Shown here: positions 44,054-56,479 of the stretch, in pieces
Position numbering within the stretch: position 1 is the stretch's first letter
Layout: every line of letters begins with the position of its first letter
DNA from: Ophiosphaerella korrae
Lineage: Eukaryota; Ascomycota; Dothideomycetes; Pleosporales; Phaeosphaeriaceae
Direction of reading: 5' to 3'
Length of the DNA stretch: 64,000 nt
NCBI GenBank assembly: GCA_028456385.1
Contig: JALNQF010000066.1
Location: forward strand, 124,001 to 188,000
Position numbers and translations under genes: made by a program
The notes under the pieces: model-generated
Told to the model about the DNA's origin: nothing
Seen by the model: only the letters and a program-made list of their open reading frames with translations
The model's database searches: none

Positions 44054-46153
44054 CTATTTTCTCTTTTAAGTAAACTTTTATTTTCTTATTTTAAAGCTAA
44101 AGTTATTAATCTTATTTCTTTATTAATATTAAGTTCTTTATTTTCTTTTTTTATACCTACTAAATTTACTCTTTATTATTTATAGTTAGTAGATTATATA
44201 CTATATAAAAGTATTAAAATATTTTATTACTCTTATTTCTAGTTTCTTAAAACTAATTCTATTTACTATATTTCTATAAATAATAGTTAAGCTTATAAAC
44301 TATATATTTATATAAATATTTATAGTTTATATAGCTAACTATAAGTATATTATAGTTACTTTTATATCTATACTAAGTAATAATATAGAAAGCTATTAAC
44401 TATACTAAAGAGAAATTACTATTAGAAATTATAAAAGCTAAAGCTAAGTATAATTAGATTCTAGGTATATAAGTAGAAAATTATATATATTTAGTATATT
44501 TTTTAAAAATAAAAATAAAAGTATATAATAATAAAAAGTTAAATATATAGTTAAAAACTATTAAAGCTACTTTATTATCTTTCTTAGTATATATTCTTAG
44601 TACCTCTTTATTTATTACTAGTAGCGTAAGTTTTCTTAGTTTACTACTAAGTAGCTTAGAAGATTTTAACTTTAGAAGTCTTTTAGTTTATTAAAGTAGT
44701 TAAGATTATCTTCTAGTTTTTATATATATTTTTATAGTTACTCTTTTTTATTTATACCTTTTTATTTTACTAAGTAGTTATTTTTCTAATTATAAAACTA
44801 GTATTATAAAATTTCTTTTACTTTTTATTCTTTTTATTCTCTATATATATCTACTTTATATATAAGTAGCTTTACTTTTTATAGTACTTTTTCTAGTAAT
44901 ACTATATAAAAAGTTAGATATATCTTTATTTTTATTAGTATTCTTAGTTTAAATATAACTAGTATAACTTATATCTTAATCTTATATAGTTTTATTTTTA
45001 TATAATCTAGTTTTAAACTAAATTATTTACTTTTAATATTTCTTTATACTAATAATATCTTTTCTTTCTTTTTAAATTAGAAACTCTTTTTATATTTTTT
45101 ATTATAGTATTTTACTATTTAATTATATAAGAATTTTATATCTTATTTTAGTTAATTATATATATTTTTTTTTTCTTTTATTTTTTTTATAAAATTTTCT
45201 CTTTTTAAAGTCTAGAATTTTATATTCTTTAGTATTTAGTATATATTAGAGTTAAATCTATAGTTTATAAAAAAGCGTAATACTTTTATTACTATATTCT
45301 TTATATTATTATATACTAACTATACTATAAGTAGTAACTATACCTAATTATTCTAATTATAGTTAAGGTAGTATCTTAAATACTGTTTTATATTCTAATT
45401 TATTTATTTTAATTATTTATCTATTTATAGATAGTATACTATTAATATTTAATATATAATTCCTAATTCTACAAATATTATTTTTTAAAGATTTAATATA
45501 AATCTTATATCTTTATCTATAATAATTTTATTTAGAATACTATATTAGCTAACTATAGTTTCTAGAACCTTATAAGTAGTAACTTCTATTTTACTTTTTT
45601 CTTTATATAGTCTAAAGTATAAGTATATTATAATCTTATCTATTATTATTAAGATTTTATTATATTTAACTTTTAATATTAAGTCTTTTAACTTAAGTAG
45701 CTTTATAATAAAGTCTATTATAATAACTTTTTAAAGATACTTTAGTACTTTAACTAGTTATAGTATCTTATATAGTATATACCTATTATATTTATTTTAG
45801 TAATATTTTATATAATCTTATAGTACTTTTATTACTAGTTATTTTACTTTTAATATATAGTAGTCTTTAAAAAAGCTTATCTAGTATTTTTTTTATTTTT
45901 TAGTATTTATATACTAGTAGCTTATAGAATTATTATATAAATTCTTTCTAAATTCTACTTAGAATATAAGTTCTATTATAGGCTTTTACTAGTCTATTTT
46001 AGATTTCTAGCTTTTCTATTTCTTTAGAGGCTTTTATTATTTTTTCTTTAACTTATTTATTTAACTTACTACTTATTCTCTAAAGTATTAAAGTTATATT
46101 AAGTTTATTTAAAACTAAGTTTTTTTCTATATTTTTAACTAGAACTCTACTAC

Positions 46154-46415
46154 TATAGTAGAGTATTATAAAGAAAGGAATAGTAAAAAGAGAGTAGGTA
46201 GTTACTAGAGAAATACAAGTACTAAGAGCTTATAAGGAGGCAAACTATTAAAGAGAAAAGGTAAGAGAGAGTAGCTAATAAGCCTTTAGGTTATAGGATA
46301 TAACTTATAGGAGGGTAAACAATATTTAGAGTTAGTTTAGCTAATAAAGTTTAAGATCCCTAAGACTAATAAGCCCTTAGGCCCTAAATCTATATTAAGT
46401 ATATAACCCTATAAT
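46154..46415. mobile_element. 262-bp insertion with 5-bp duplication, possibly a solo LTR
   Basis: Interrupts element F between the integrase and RNase H regions. Alignment with the other Gypsy copies shows foreign sequence bounded by ACTAC on both sides (46149-46153 and 46416-46420). The insert begins TATAGTAGAG and ends CCCTATAAT, has purine-rich stretches and no coding capacity. A 5-bp duplication suits an LTR element, with terminal TG/CA perhaps erased by RIP. I saw no second copy in the window. Confidence 0.6.
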
Positions 46416-46870
46416 ACTACTTATATTTACTTCTTTTTATAAATCTAGTCTTTTACTTAGAGTATTTATTAACTAGTTATTTTTTTCTTTTATATATATA
46501 ACTTTAAAGTTAAATATTAATAAGTATTTCTACTATCTTATATAGTATTATAATAAGTCTTTACTTATTATAAACTTTATAAAGTTTTTAAAGTTTATAT
46601 AGACTTTTATTATATAATTTACTTTTTATAAATATACTCTATATTATTTAAATATATTATAGATTACTAGTATTTTTTTATTATAAATTAAGTAGTTAAG
46701 TTTTAATATCTTTAATTTTTTAGAAAAGTATTTAACTAGGTATTCTTATTTTATATCTTAGTCCTCTTATATTAGTACTATTCTATAGACTAAATTAGAT
46801 ACATTTATTTTTACTATTACTAGTAAATCTAGGTTATATATTTTAATAGCTTAATTTTTTATAAACTTCT

Positions 46871-47110
46871 TATTATAGTAGTAATAGAAGAAAACTAAAT
46901 AGAACTAATTAGCTTTATAATAAAAGATAATAACGTATATAACTTATAGAAGAAAATACTTAATTAGAAAGTTAATTATAACTAAGATATATAATAACTT
47001 TATAGCTTTATTAGGCTTAGTATATAAAGTTATAAAGCTAGTAGTTAATAAATTTATAACTTTATAAAGCTTAGTATATATAAAGCTATTAAGTTAGCTA
47101 AAATATATAA
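46871..47110 (+). repeat. Truncated LTR relic, subfamily B-like
   Basis: Begins TATTATAGTAGTAATAGAAG and contains AGAACTAATTAG. It then shows AATTTATAACTTTATAAAGC-type stretches that match the reverse complement of the subfamily B LTR. Similarity fades after about 47100. Plus orientation, opposite to element F, which it truncates. Confidence 0.55.
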
Positions 47111-48299
47111 GTATATAAGTAAATAATCTAATAGTAAGCCTATATTAAGAAATAGAGGTACCCTATTTAGGGAATCTAGGCCTTACTTACAACTTTCGCG
47201 CTACACCTAAATAGGTAATTAACCTAGATGTTTACTATAAAACGCCCTCTCTCTATTATTATTTTCTCCCTCTCTCTTTAACTTTTTCTCTCTACTCTTA
47301 CTCTTCTATCTATACCCTCTTTGTATATACTAACTACTCTTATTAGGCCTTAGTATATCCCTTATAAGGTATTTTTTAAATCTACTACTACCTATTACTA
47401 TACTACCTCTTCTTATCCCTATTATTTTACTTTTATTTAGACTACACTATCTAGCTTTTTGTGCTCTAAAGATTTTAGCTACTAAAACTAATACTTAGCT
47501 TGTATTAACAAGTATTTAGTAGCCCTTTTATTTTCTATTCTTATACTCTTATATATTCTTACTTCTCTCTATTCTTTATTATAAGCTCTCTCCCTTCTCT
47601 CTTAAGATGCTTACTTGCCTTATATTAGTAGTAGCTATAGCTAAAAGGTAAAGCTTACTACCTATTATATAGCTATACTAGTATATAGTTCTATAATACC
47701 TCTTCCTCTACTCTAGACTTACTACTAGTATTTACTACGCCCTTTCTTATTCCTATTTTAAGTAAACGAATGCGTATCTCTTACGCTATTGTCTTAGCTC
47801 TAATACGCCTATATTGCGCCTTACTCCTTTAGTTAAATACACTAGACTAATCCTTTAGGTAGTAATATAGCTATTTACCTGCATAACGCATTAATTTAGG
47901 CTATCCTAGCGTTTATATTAGCGCTAGTAAGATACTCTACCTTATATAAAGTATATAGCGTTACTATAATATTATAATATAACTAGTAGGGAGCTAATAT
48001 CTAGAAGTTAGTAGCTAATAGCTTAGAGATAGCCTTAGGCGTACTATAAGAAGTAAATAAAGCTCTAAAGTCTAATTACTAGATAGTATAAGGTGCTATT
48101 AGTAAGAATTGCGTATTTATATATTATCTAGTATAGACCTATCTTACGTAAGAAGGTAGTTAGAGATTAAAGAAGAAGCTAGTAATTAGTAGTTTTATCT
48201 AAAGTAATATAGATCCTTAGATAGCTAAAAGATATATATAACCTAGTTATAACAACTATTTACTAGCTAATTATTATATAAGCTAGGCTAACTCTTAAT
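47111..48299. other. RIP-mutated region, pyrimidine-rich, unassigned
   Basis: An inverted pair ACCCTATTTAGGG / CCTAAATAGGT occurs near 47157-47216 and could be part of an element end. A long CT-rich tract follows (about 47229-47330), resembling a fungal core promoter, and another at about 47560-47600. A plus-strand coding-like trace begins near 47740. No family recognised. Confidence 0.35.
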
Positions 48300-51200
48300 A
48301 TAATAAGCTTATTTATACTACTGAAGAGGGTAATACGTAGTTCTTCTTAAAGATACTAATACTACTAGGCTTTAAGTTTATTTGTCCTCTCTATAGAAAG
48401 TACCCTTATACTAGTTACTACGCCTACTACAACTATTTCTATAATAGATATAGTATTTCTATAGGCTATTCTTAGGTAGTAGTATTAACTATAATATATA
48501 AAGCGACACTTAGTTTAGAGAGAGCTACTTCTATTAAACTCTTTATAATTAGAGAAGTTACTAGATTTCTACACTAAAAATAGCCTCCTCTTGTAGTACC
48601 TTATTATTAGCCCCTTCTTTTCCTATAAAAATTATTCTATACGTTCCTCGAGCGTCTAAGCCTAAGCTAAAATCTAGGGCTAAATTAATAGCTATAATAA
48701 AAATAGTAGAGTATAGCTGTTTAGGAGTTAGCTCTAAAGATAATAGAAAGTAGTTCTATATTAACAATTTCTTAATACTAGATTTAAATACATTACGCTC
48801 TTTTAATCTAAGAGTACTTACTCTACCTAAAGCTATAGACGCTTCTACTTTACTAGACTATAGTATTACCTACTTACTAACTATTACAAGCTAATAGAAC
48901 TAAACTAATATATAAGCGTAGACGTAGTTAGTAGTCTTAGTACTACCTCTAAACTAGAGAAGCTAGAGTATTACTAGTCTAGTAAGGAATTACCTACTAA
49001 AAGAGAGATAGGCTGCGCTATAAGTATTGTAAAGATAAACTTAGCTCTAAATAGTTTATTTAATAGAAATAGCCTAGGTAAGTACATAAGTAGAATATAG
49101 TACTTATTTACTAATTTATAATAAAATTTCCTTTACTTATAGAAAGTAACGTAGCTAAAGAGTATTATAATATAACGTAAGTTAAGCTTAGTAATAGAGC
49201 GCTAAGCACTAAAAGATACTATACTAAATAAGATAGTAATCTAGACGTAGCTAGTATACGTGTCCTCTCTATAGAAGGTATAAAGAGTATTTACTATAGT
49301 AAGTAGTATTCTAGTACTAGTTAAGGAGCCTATTTTAACATCTTTAGAGCTATTGCTAGTAGAGGACAAACTACGCTTTAGCGTTAACGTAATAAATAGA
49401 CCGCTATTAATACGTAAACAAATACGCTATTTATCTAGTAATATAATAATCTCCTTAGTAGAGATATTAGATATTACGTTAGAACTAGAGCTAGAAGACC
49501 CTTACTTAGTAAAGTAGTAAAGGCTACCTAAGTAATAAGTAGAGAGTCTTATACTTAACTATATACCTATACCTAGTAGCCTAGATTTCTATTCTAGAGC
49601 TAGTAATAAGCCTACTCTTAGCCTTCTTAATAGCTAAAGTAGTAGCGCTAAAAGCTTAGTCCTATCTTAAAATAGCCTTAAAGAAGAGAATAGCGATAAT
49701 AGTATATATACTTAGAGAATAGTTAAGGAGCTATTCTATTCTCTAAGATAACCTATCTCTCCTCTTAAAGAAATAGAAAGTAATTAATATACTAATCTAG
49801 ATTTAGATAGGTGTATAGAGGAGAGTAACGCTAGTAATAGTAAAATTAAGAAGAGCTATAAAGATAAACTTAGCTAAGTTAACAACGCATCCTATAAAGC
49901 TTTAGTAATAACTTCTTAATAGTATAAACTAAGTAACTATCTAGTATAGAAGAAAGGATACAATCTATTATAAATTAGTCTTAGACTATAAGACTAAAGT
50001 ATAGTACCTACTACAACGTTGTAACAAGTATTATTATCTTAATTATAATACCTATCTACATCTAGAATAGAGAGAGTTACTTAGTCTCGCTCCTTATAAA
50101 AATCCTATCTAGGAACAAAGACTAGAGATAAACTTATTATTAGTAATAGTCTTAGCGACAAGATAGCTTACTAGATAGCTAATATTAGTCTTTACCCTAT
50201 ACTACAAGGCTTATTAGTTGTAACAGTAATTATCTATTATAATAAGCTAAAATTACCTCTAAACTTAATAGCGCTATATCCTAGCATTCTTAGTAAGAGA
50301 GGCTAGGTTATCTAAATAACCTAGGTATCGCTAGACTTATAGTTATTATTAGGATACTAATTTAGTAATATTATATGTAATTGTAGAAGCTCGACGCTAT
50401 ATAATACAGACTAGATAAGTAGTTTCTATAGTAATACTACTAGTTATAATAGTAACTACTTAGAAGATAATAGAGATAAAGATAACAAGAATAGAGATAA
50501 AAGTATAGGCGAATATAGACCTTATACTACTAGTAGTAATCTAGGGTTTAGTAGAGATAATATACACTTCTACTAATAAACGCATAAACTATAAAAAGAG
50601 TTAAATAAATAGCGCTTACTCTTATATAAGGATAAGATAGCTATAGACTAAGATTAAATAGTTTCTTACTTCCTAGACTAAATAGTAGGCGTAGTAAAAC
50701 TACGCTACTACACGTTGTATAAGAAGGATTCGTAGAGCTATTAGGATATACTTAATCTAGATATCTCTTACTACTTTCTAATAAAGATCGAAATCTCGCT
50801 TTATTAAGTTAAGGGTATTTAATAGATAGAGAAGTGCGTATAGTAAATATACTACGCGTCTCTATAGTTATAAATAACGTAAAAGTCTAATTACTAGCTA
50901 TAAGAGAGTATAGAAATCGTTAATAACTTTAATATCTATTACCTTAGTATAATATATCTTTATTTTAAGCTAAAGCGTTCCTCTACGCTCTATACCTAAT
51001 ATAATATTAACGCTAACTAGTCTTAAACGTGTTACTCTCTTTATTATCCTCTTTATATATAGTACTAATTTTAACGTACGTATAGGTAGTAGAAGAGTAA
51101 AGAAAGTTTAAGAATATTATATAACTATAAAGAGGAGCACTTTAATATTAAGTAAGAGAAGATATTAGTAAGATAGTAAGCGAGCGTATTAACGTAGGAG

Positions 51201-51430
51201 TTAGCGAGGATAGTAAATATAACTAGATCTAGCTATAGCTAAGTTAGTCGATATAGTTACTATATATACCTTGTAGTTACAATAAGAATATTTTCTATAC
51301 TAGTTTACGTATTAGCTACCTGCGTGTTATAAGGCGATAGGACTAACTATCTAGTATCTTATCTTACTTGTTATCTCCTAGGAAATTAATAGAGTTACTA
51401 TATACCTTTACTATTAGTTATAACTTTTGC
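48300..51430 (+). pseudogene. Long RIP-decayed coding trace, function unknown
   Basis: Reading through TAG/TAA stops, plus-strand frames give long coherent amino-acid sequence for about 3 kb, with at least one frame change. Near 48370 a segment reads FKFICPLYRKYPYTSYYAY..NHF-like with Tyr where Cys and His would give a C2H2-type finger. Further on are IESNVAKEYYNITQVKLSNRA (about 49130-49200) and KESLRILYNYKEEHFNIK (about 51090-51150). The last part ends near 51420. I do not recognise the family. Size and a possible zinc finger would suit a DNA-transposon or other mobile-element protein. It is certainly not translated intact. Confidence 0.4.
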
Positions 51431-54400
51431 AAACGCTTCTACTATAGGCTTAGTTACTAAAGAGTTAGTAGATAGTGTAACTAATAGGACTTTATAGGAA
51501 GAAGAAAGGCTTATACGTATTAAGATAGTAGGAGGTTACTATTTATATAAAAAGCTTAATTTTAAAGTAATTTTAGTTACTTTTCTATTTTATACTAATA
51601 TTTAAGCTACTTTACTATTATATAAGCTATTAGCGTGTTAAACTTAGAGATTTTTATAATTTTAAGTTTTAACTATATCTTATCTAATTTTACTATAATA
51701 GGTAATTATATAAAAGTATTAATTACTAAACAATTTTTTAATCTTAATTACTAAGAAGTTATATATAAGAGTAGAACTTATATTAAGAAATTTTCTAGTT
51801 CTTATTTTTAAGCTTATCGCGACTACATATTCTATATAGGAAATAACCCTACTACTACTATAATAATATTAATATACGTATCTTACCCTATTACTACCTA
51901 AGTAGGTAATCTATTCTTGCTTATCTCTTTAGGTATTATCTACGAATTTACCTACTATTTGTCTTTATTGCTTATATTTTTAAGATAGTAGAAAGGTTAG
52001 GTTTATTATAATTTTAATAGCTATAACAATTAGATTAGTACAAGCTAAATTATATAGGTTTAAACTTACCTATTGTATTAACCTAATTAGGAGCAATAAG
52101 AGGTCTATATTTAAGGCTATAGTTAAGTTAATATAATAAGTAAAGCTATAGTAAGTTAAAATAAACATAGTAGTACTTTTATCGCCTATTCTATATTTGT
52201 ACCCTATAGAAAGTCTACTTAGAGTAAGGTAAATCTAATATTAGAATATATACGCTAAGAGCTATAAAGTAGGAATAAGTATTCTATTAATTAATTAGGC
52301 TTCTTTATATAACTATTTTTGTTAAGCTTTACTACTAGACTAGCTAATTACGTTAATCTAATATAGTAACGAACGCGATATTACTAGTAAGAAGTAGCTA
52401 TACTACTACTACAAGTAGTATACACCTATAAGTAGATTATTAGTACCTACTACTACTCTAAGCTACAAAATTTACGTAGCTACTAGTAATTATTTATAAG
52501 CTTAGAGCGTTCTTTATAGCAATACTATAATAATTATTATATATAGTATTAATAGTAATATTATATTAGTATAAGTAATATCTTAAAGTTTTAGCGCGTA
52601 AAGTCTCCTTAGTATAATATTAAGATACTTAAAAGAATATCTTTAAAGAAACTAGCTTATATTTTAGGTAACCCTACGTAACTATATAGTAGAATTACTA
52701 CCCTACTAAGCTTTAAGATACTTATAGCCTATATACACTACTACCTATAGTCCTAAGTATAGTATACTTAATATATAAATTATAATACTCTTTAAGGGCT
52801 TTCTAATAGTAGTAAGATATAGTGCTGCTTCTCTAATAGTTTATTTAGGCTAGAGAATACTAGGAGGCTAGGACAAACTAAAGCTCTTACTAGCTAGAAG
52901 TTAGTATATAGACTAATTAGAAGCTAAGCTCCTATACGTAACTCTAGCTCTACTCTATATATAAAAAAGTTAAGTCTTTTTCTAGGTAAGAATTACTATA
53001 AATAGTAAATAACTTATATTAACTTACGCTAGTATATACTTATATATCCTACCTATAATACGCCCTAGAGCTCCCTTTTCTATACGTAAGCGTAGCCCTC
53101 TAGATATATAATAGTTTAGTTAGCTTAGGTTGTAGAATTAATTAATAATTACCTATTAATAATATATACTACCCTAATATAATATTTACTAATTTGTTTC
53201 GGCTTACTATAGTTGCAAGTATAATTAGTTTCTAGTCCCTACGCTAGCTGCGTTCTTAGCGCATAGTTTATAGAACGTATAAAGAGTTATTAATATATAT
53301 ATTATTTACTTAAGCTATAGGCTAGCTACCTAAGATACTAAATTACATATCCTATTATTACTCTATTTACTATTATTAACAGCCTCTACGTCTCTATTAT
53401 TTTACTTAACGTAGTAGAAATCTCTATACTTTAGGTTCTTGTATATATTAGACTTAGTATAACTTATTATCTACTAATTAGTCTAGATTATAAAGACTAT
53501 CTAAGACCCTACTAAGTCTAGAGAGTTGTTATTAATATCTAACTTGTGTAGCTACTAGTTAGTAAAGAAGAAGATAACATCACTAAGTTTAATATAAACC
53601 TAGAGGCTAGTCTTAGGTAGCTTAAGGTTACTACCTTTACTAAGAACGAGTATTATAGAATAGAAATAGCTATTGTCTCTATCGTTGTAGTAGTAACTAG
53701 TTCTACTACTAGTTAATATAGATATAGCTAATATACTCCTAATACTACCTATATAGTAACTAGAGGTGCTAGTATAGCTAGAGTCTTTATTTAACTACGC
53801 TTACTAGGTCGCGGCAAACTTATATATACTAGAAGTAGTACTAGTAATAGTAGCCTAAGCTACATCTTTATATCCCTAACGTATATAGTTATATATAGGC
53901 TCGTTAACTTTATAAAGTAGAGTAGCTAACTTCTTTAATAACTTGTTAAGTATATTAACTAGTTCTATTATAGCTAAGTTAAGCGCTAGTTTCTTTAGCT
54001 AACGTATAGTAGATATAAAAGGCGCTACTTAATACTTTATCTATACTCTAAACTAGGCTTATAAAAAGTTCTACCTATAGGCTTTTATAGTAGTAAATTT
54101 AAGTTTTAGCTAATAATATTAGTATATTAGTATAGAGGTAATAGTAGAGTATACTTTAAATATATACTAATTTTATAGACTCTACTAAGCCTAGTAAGGT
54201 CTACTCTTACTCTACTAAGACGTAGTCTATAAAGTAAATTATAGTATAGTAAAGAATATTAGCGCTATTAACGTAGTTTAGGTTTAAGATAGCTATATAT
54301 ATAATAGATACTATATATTAGATAGTATCTAAGTCTTACTATATTAGTGCGAGCTACTTAGACTTAGGAGCCTAAGGTTACTACCTAGGGCTATACTTAG

Positions 54401-55601
54401 ACTAAACAAGATATAGCTATAGCTTAGTAGGGACCTTAAAAGGGAGTAAGTTATAGATAGCCTTCTACGAGGCTTTAGAACTAGCCTTAGTTTATTACTA
54501 TTTCTACGTCTACGCTAGCTTCTTAGCAGCTTAATTAGATATTCTAGAGGATAATATTCTAGAGGATAATATTATAAGAAGTTAACTACAATTAAATAAA
54601 GAAGTTTAAGAGTAAAGTAATAACTTATATACGTTTACTAGCGTGTAGGGAAGTAAATTATAGATACTTACTACAACGTAGTAGCGCGCCTAGTACTTAG
54701 TAGTAGCTATAAACAATACGCAACCTTTGTAATAGCTACGTGTAAATAGAAGAGAGTATTAACCCCTACTAGCTAGCCGTACTAAATAGCGTAGAGCGAC
54801 TACTATAGCATCGCCTAGTTAGCTAACTTATACCTTACGCTAATTACTTTAACGTAAAGTTTAGGCCTTAAAGCTTTAAGTACTACTAAGCTTATATCTT
54901 TAAGTACTTACTTACTCTACTATATTTATATCTTCCTATAGCTTAGAAAGGGTAATAGTAGCGCCCTTCTTAGAACTCTAGTTAAGTCTAGCTACGCTAG
55001 CTAGGCTTAAGTTTAAGTCCTACCTATACTAAGCTCTATTTATTATTAGCGCGCCCCTTTACCCTACTACCTATTATATCTACTTTACTACTAATTACCT
55101 AAGAGCTTATCTTAATAAAAGCGCTACCTCGTATAGTAAGATAGATTCTAAGGTAACTATAGGTTTTTAGCTAGCGCCTTTACTACTAGCTCTTTTAATA
55201 AAGTAGAAGTTACTTACTATAGCTATTTAGAGCTAAAGATACGCTAAGTTACACCTTAAAGACGTTAGAAGTAGAGGCCTTACTACGCTACTTAGTTAGC
55301 TAGCTTACGCTCTAGGCTAAAGGTATTAATATAGTATAAGAGTATACTACTATAGTCTCTATCTCTTCTAACGCTCTAACGCTAGATCTTGCTATAAGCT
55401 AAACTACGCTAGAGCTAATTATAGTTAACTACGTTGCCTAAGTAGCTAGCTTATATACTAGGCTAAAAGTATAGACGTAGAGTAGTAATATATAATCTAC
55501 TTTAGTAAGTCTACGCCTAATTATATTATAGTATAGTAGTAAAGAGCTATAGTAGTAGTAAGGTAGCTATATTATAAGAATAGCTTATAGTAGTTAATAA
55601 A

Positions 55602-55661
55602 GTAATAGAGAGTAAGATAATAGAGAGTAAAGTAATAGATAGTAACGTAATAGAGAGTAAA
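55602..55661. repeat. 15-bp tandem repeat, four copies
   Basis: Four copies of GTAATAGAGAGTAAA with one or two substitutions each (55602-55616, 55617-55631, 55632-55646, 55647-55661). Confidence 0.9.
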
Positions 55662-55910
55662 GAGTAAGTAGAGTAGAAGAAAATAAGATTAAGTTATTAA
55701 CGTATATACGCGAGCGCCTATAACGCAAAGCTACGTAAGTTTAAGTAGCTAATTAGATAATTATATTAGCTAGGGCCCTAGTCGCATAATATTATAGCAA
55801 CGTACTAACTTAGCTATAGGTAGCCTCCTTATACAACGCATATACATAGTTATAATTAATTAATTAGTTCTATTATTACGCTTATTAAAATATAATACTT
55901 AGCTATTATA

Positions 55911-55979
55911 AAAAAGCCTTTTTATTAACCTCTATTAAACCTATATAAGTAACACTTAAATCTAATAAAAAGGCTTTTT
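55911..55979. repeat. 17-bp perfect inverted repeat
   Basis: AAAAAGCCTTTTTATTA at 55911-55927 and its exact reverse complement at 55963-55979, separated by 35 bp. It could fold as a hairpin. Related AAAGCGTT/AAAGGCTTT pieces occur nearby (56068-56095), so it may be part of a decayed inverted-repeat element. Confidence 0.8.
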
Positions 55980-56479
55980 AAAACTAGATATAATAAAATA
56001 GTAATAAAGGTTAGTACTAAGTTAGGATTCTATACTATTAACAAATATATACAAGTCTTTTAAACAAAGAAAAACGCTTTATAGAAAGGCTTTAATAAAA
56101 TATAATTAACTATTAATAACTATACCTTAGTTTTATTAGAACTAATATAAAGTATACTACGTTCTACTCTATAGACTATATAGTATTAAGAGGTAGTCTA
56201 GGCAACTAAATTTATATAGAAGTAGTATTTAATAAGTATAATTTAAGACTTACTCTTCCCCTTTTAATTTACTAATATAGTACCTAGTATAGTTTATAGC
56301 TTAACAACCTCTACCTACTTAAAACTAATTACTATTACCTAACTAGCCTCTTTATTCTATAGTATATTACAAGGCTTCTAATAATAGATCTATTATATAG
56401 TACTCTATTTACTCTATACTTTCTATATCCTCTCTATCGCTATTTATACTAATATTCTTAGACTAGGTTTCTTACTACT

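Larger units (their letters stand above)
43611..46870 (-). mobile_element. Element F: truncated, strongly decayed Ty3/Gypsy relic
   Basis: A 3' LTR relic (43611-44053, 443 bp, similar to subfamily C) is followed on the plus map by a polypurine tract region (CTATTTTCTCTTTTAAG). Then come minus-strand chromodomain (about 44700-44880), integrase (about 45000-46080), a small insertion (46154-46415), and RNase H to the start of the RT side (about 46430-46870). There the homology stops at a plus-oriented LTR relic. The 5' half and 5' LTR are absent. It is more AT-rich than the other copies (runs of T, few CG), so it is probably the oldest Gypsy copy in the window. Confidence 0.8.
51431..56479. other. 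RIP-mutated region without identified gene
   Basis: About 5 kb of RIP-mutated sequence. A minus-strand coding-like trace exists at about 52950-53930 (contains SNLKLPKTSLQVYIKLSD) but I cannot name it. Small structured items: the 15-bp tandem array at 55602-55661 and the inverted repeat at 55911-55979. I found no LTR pair or target duplication delimiting an element. Confidence 0.4.
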
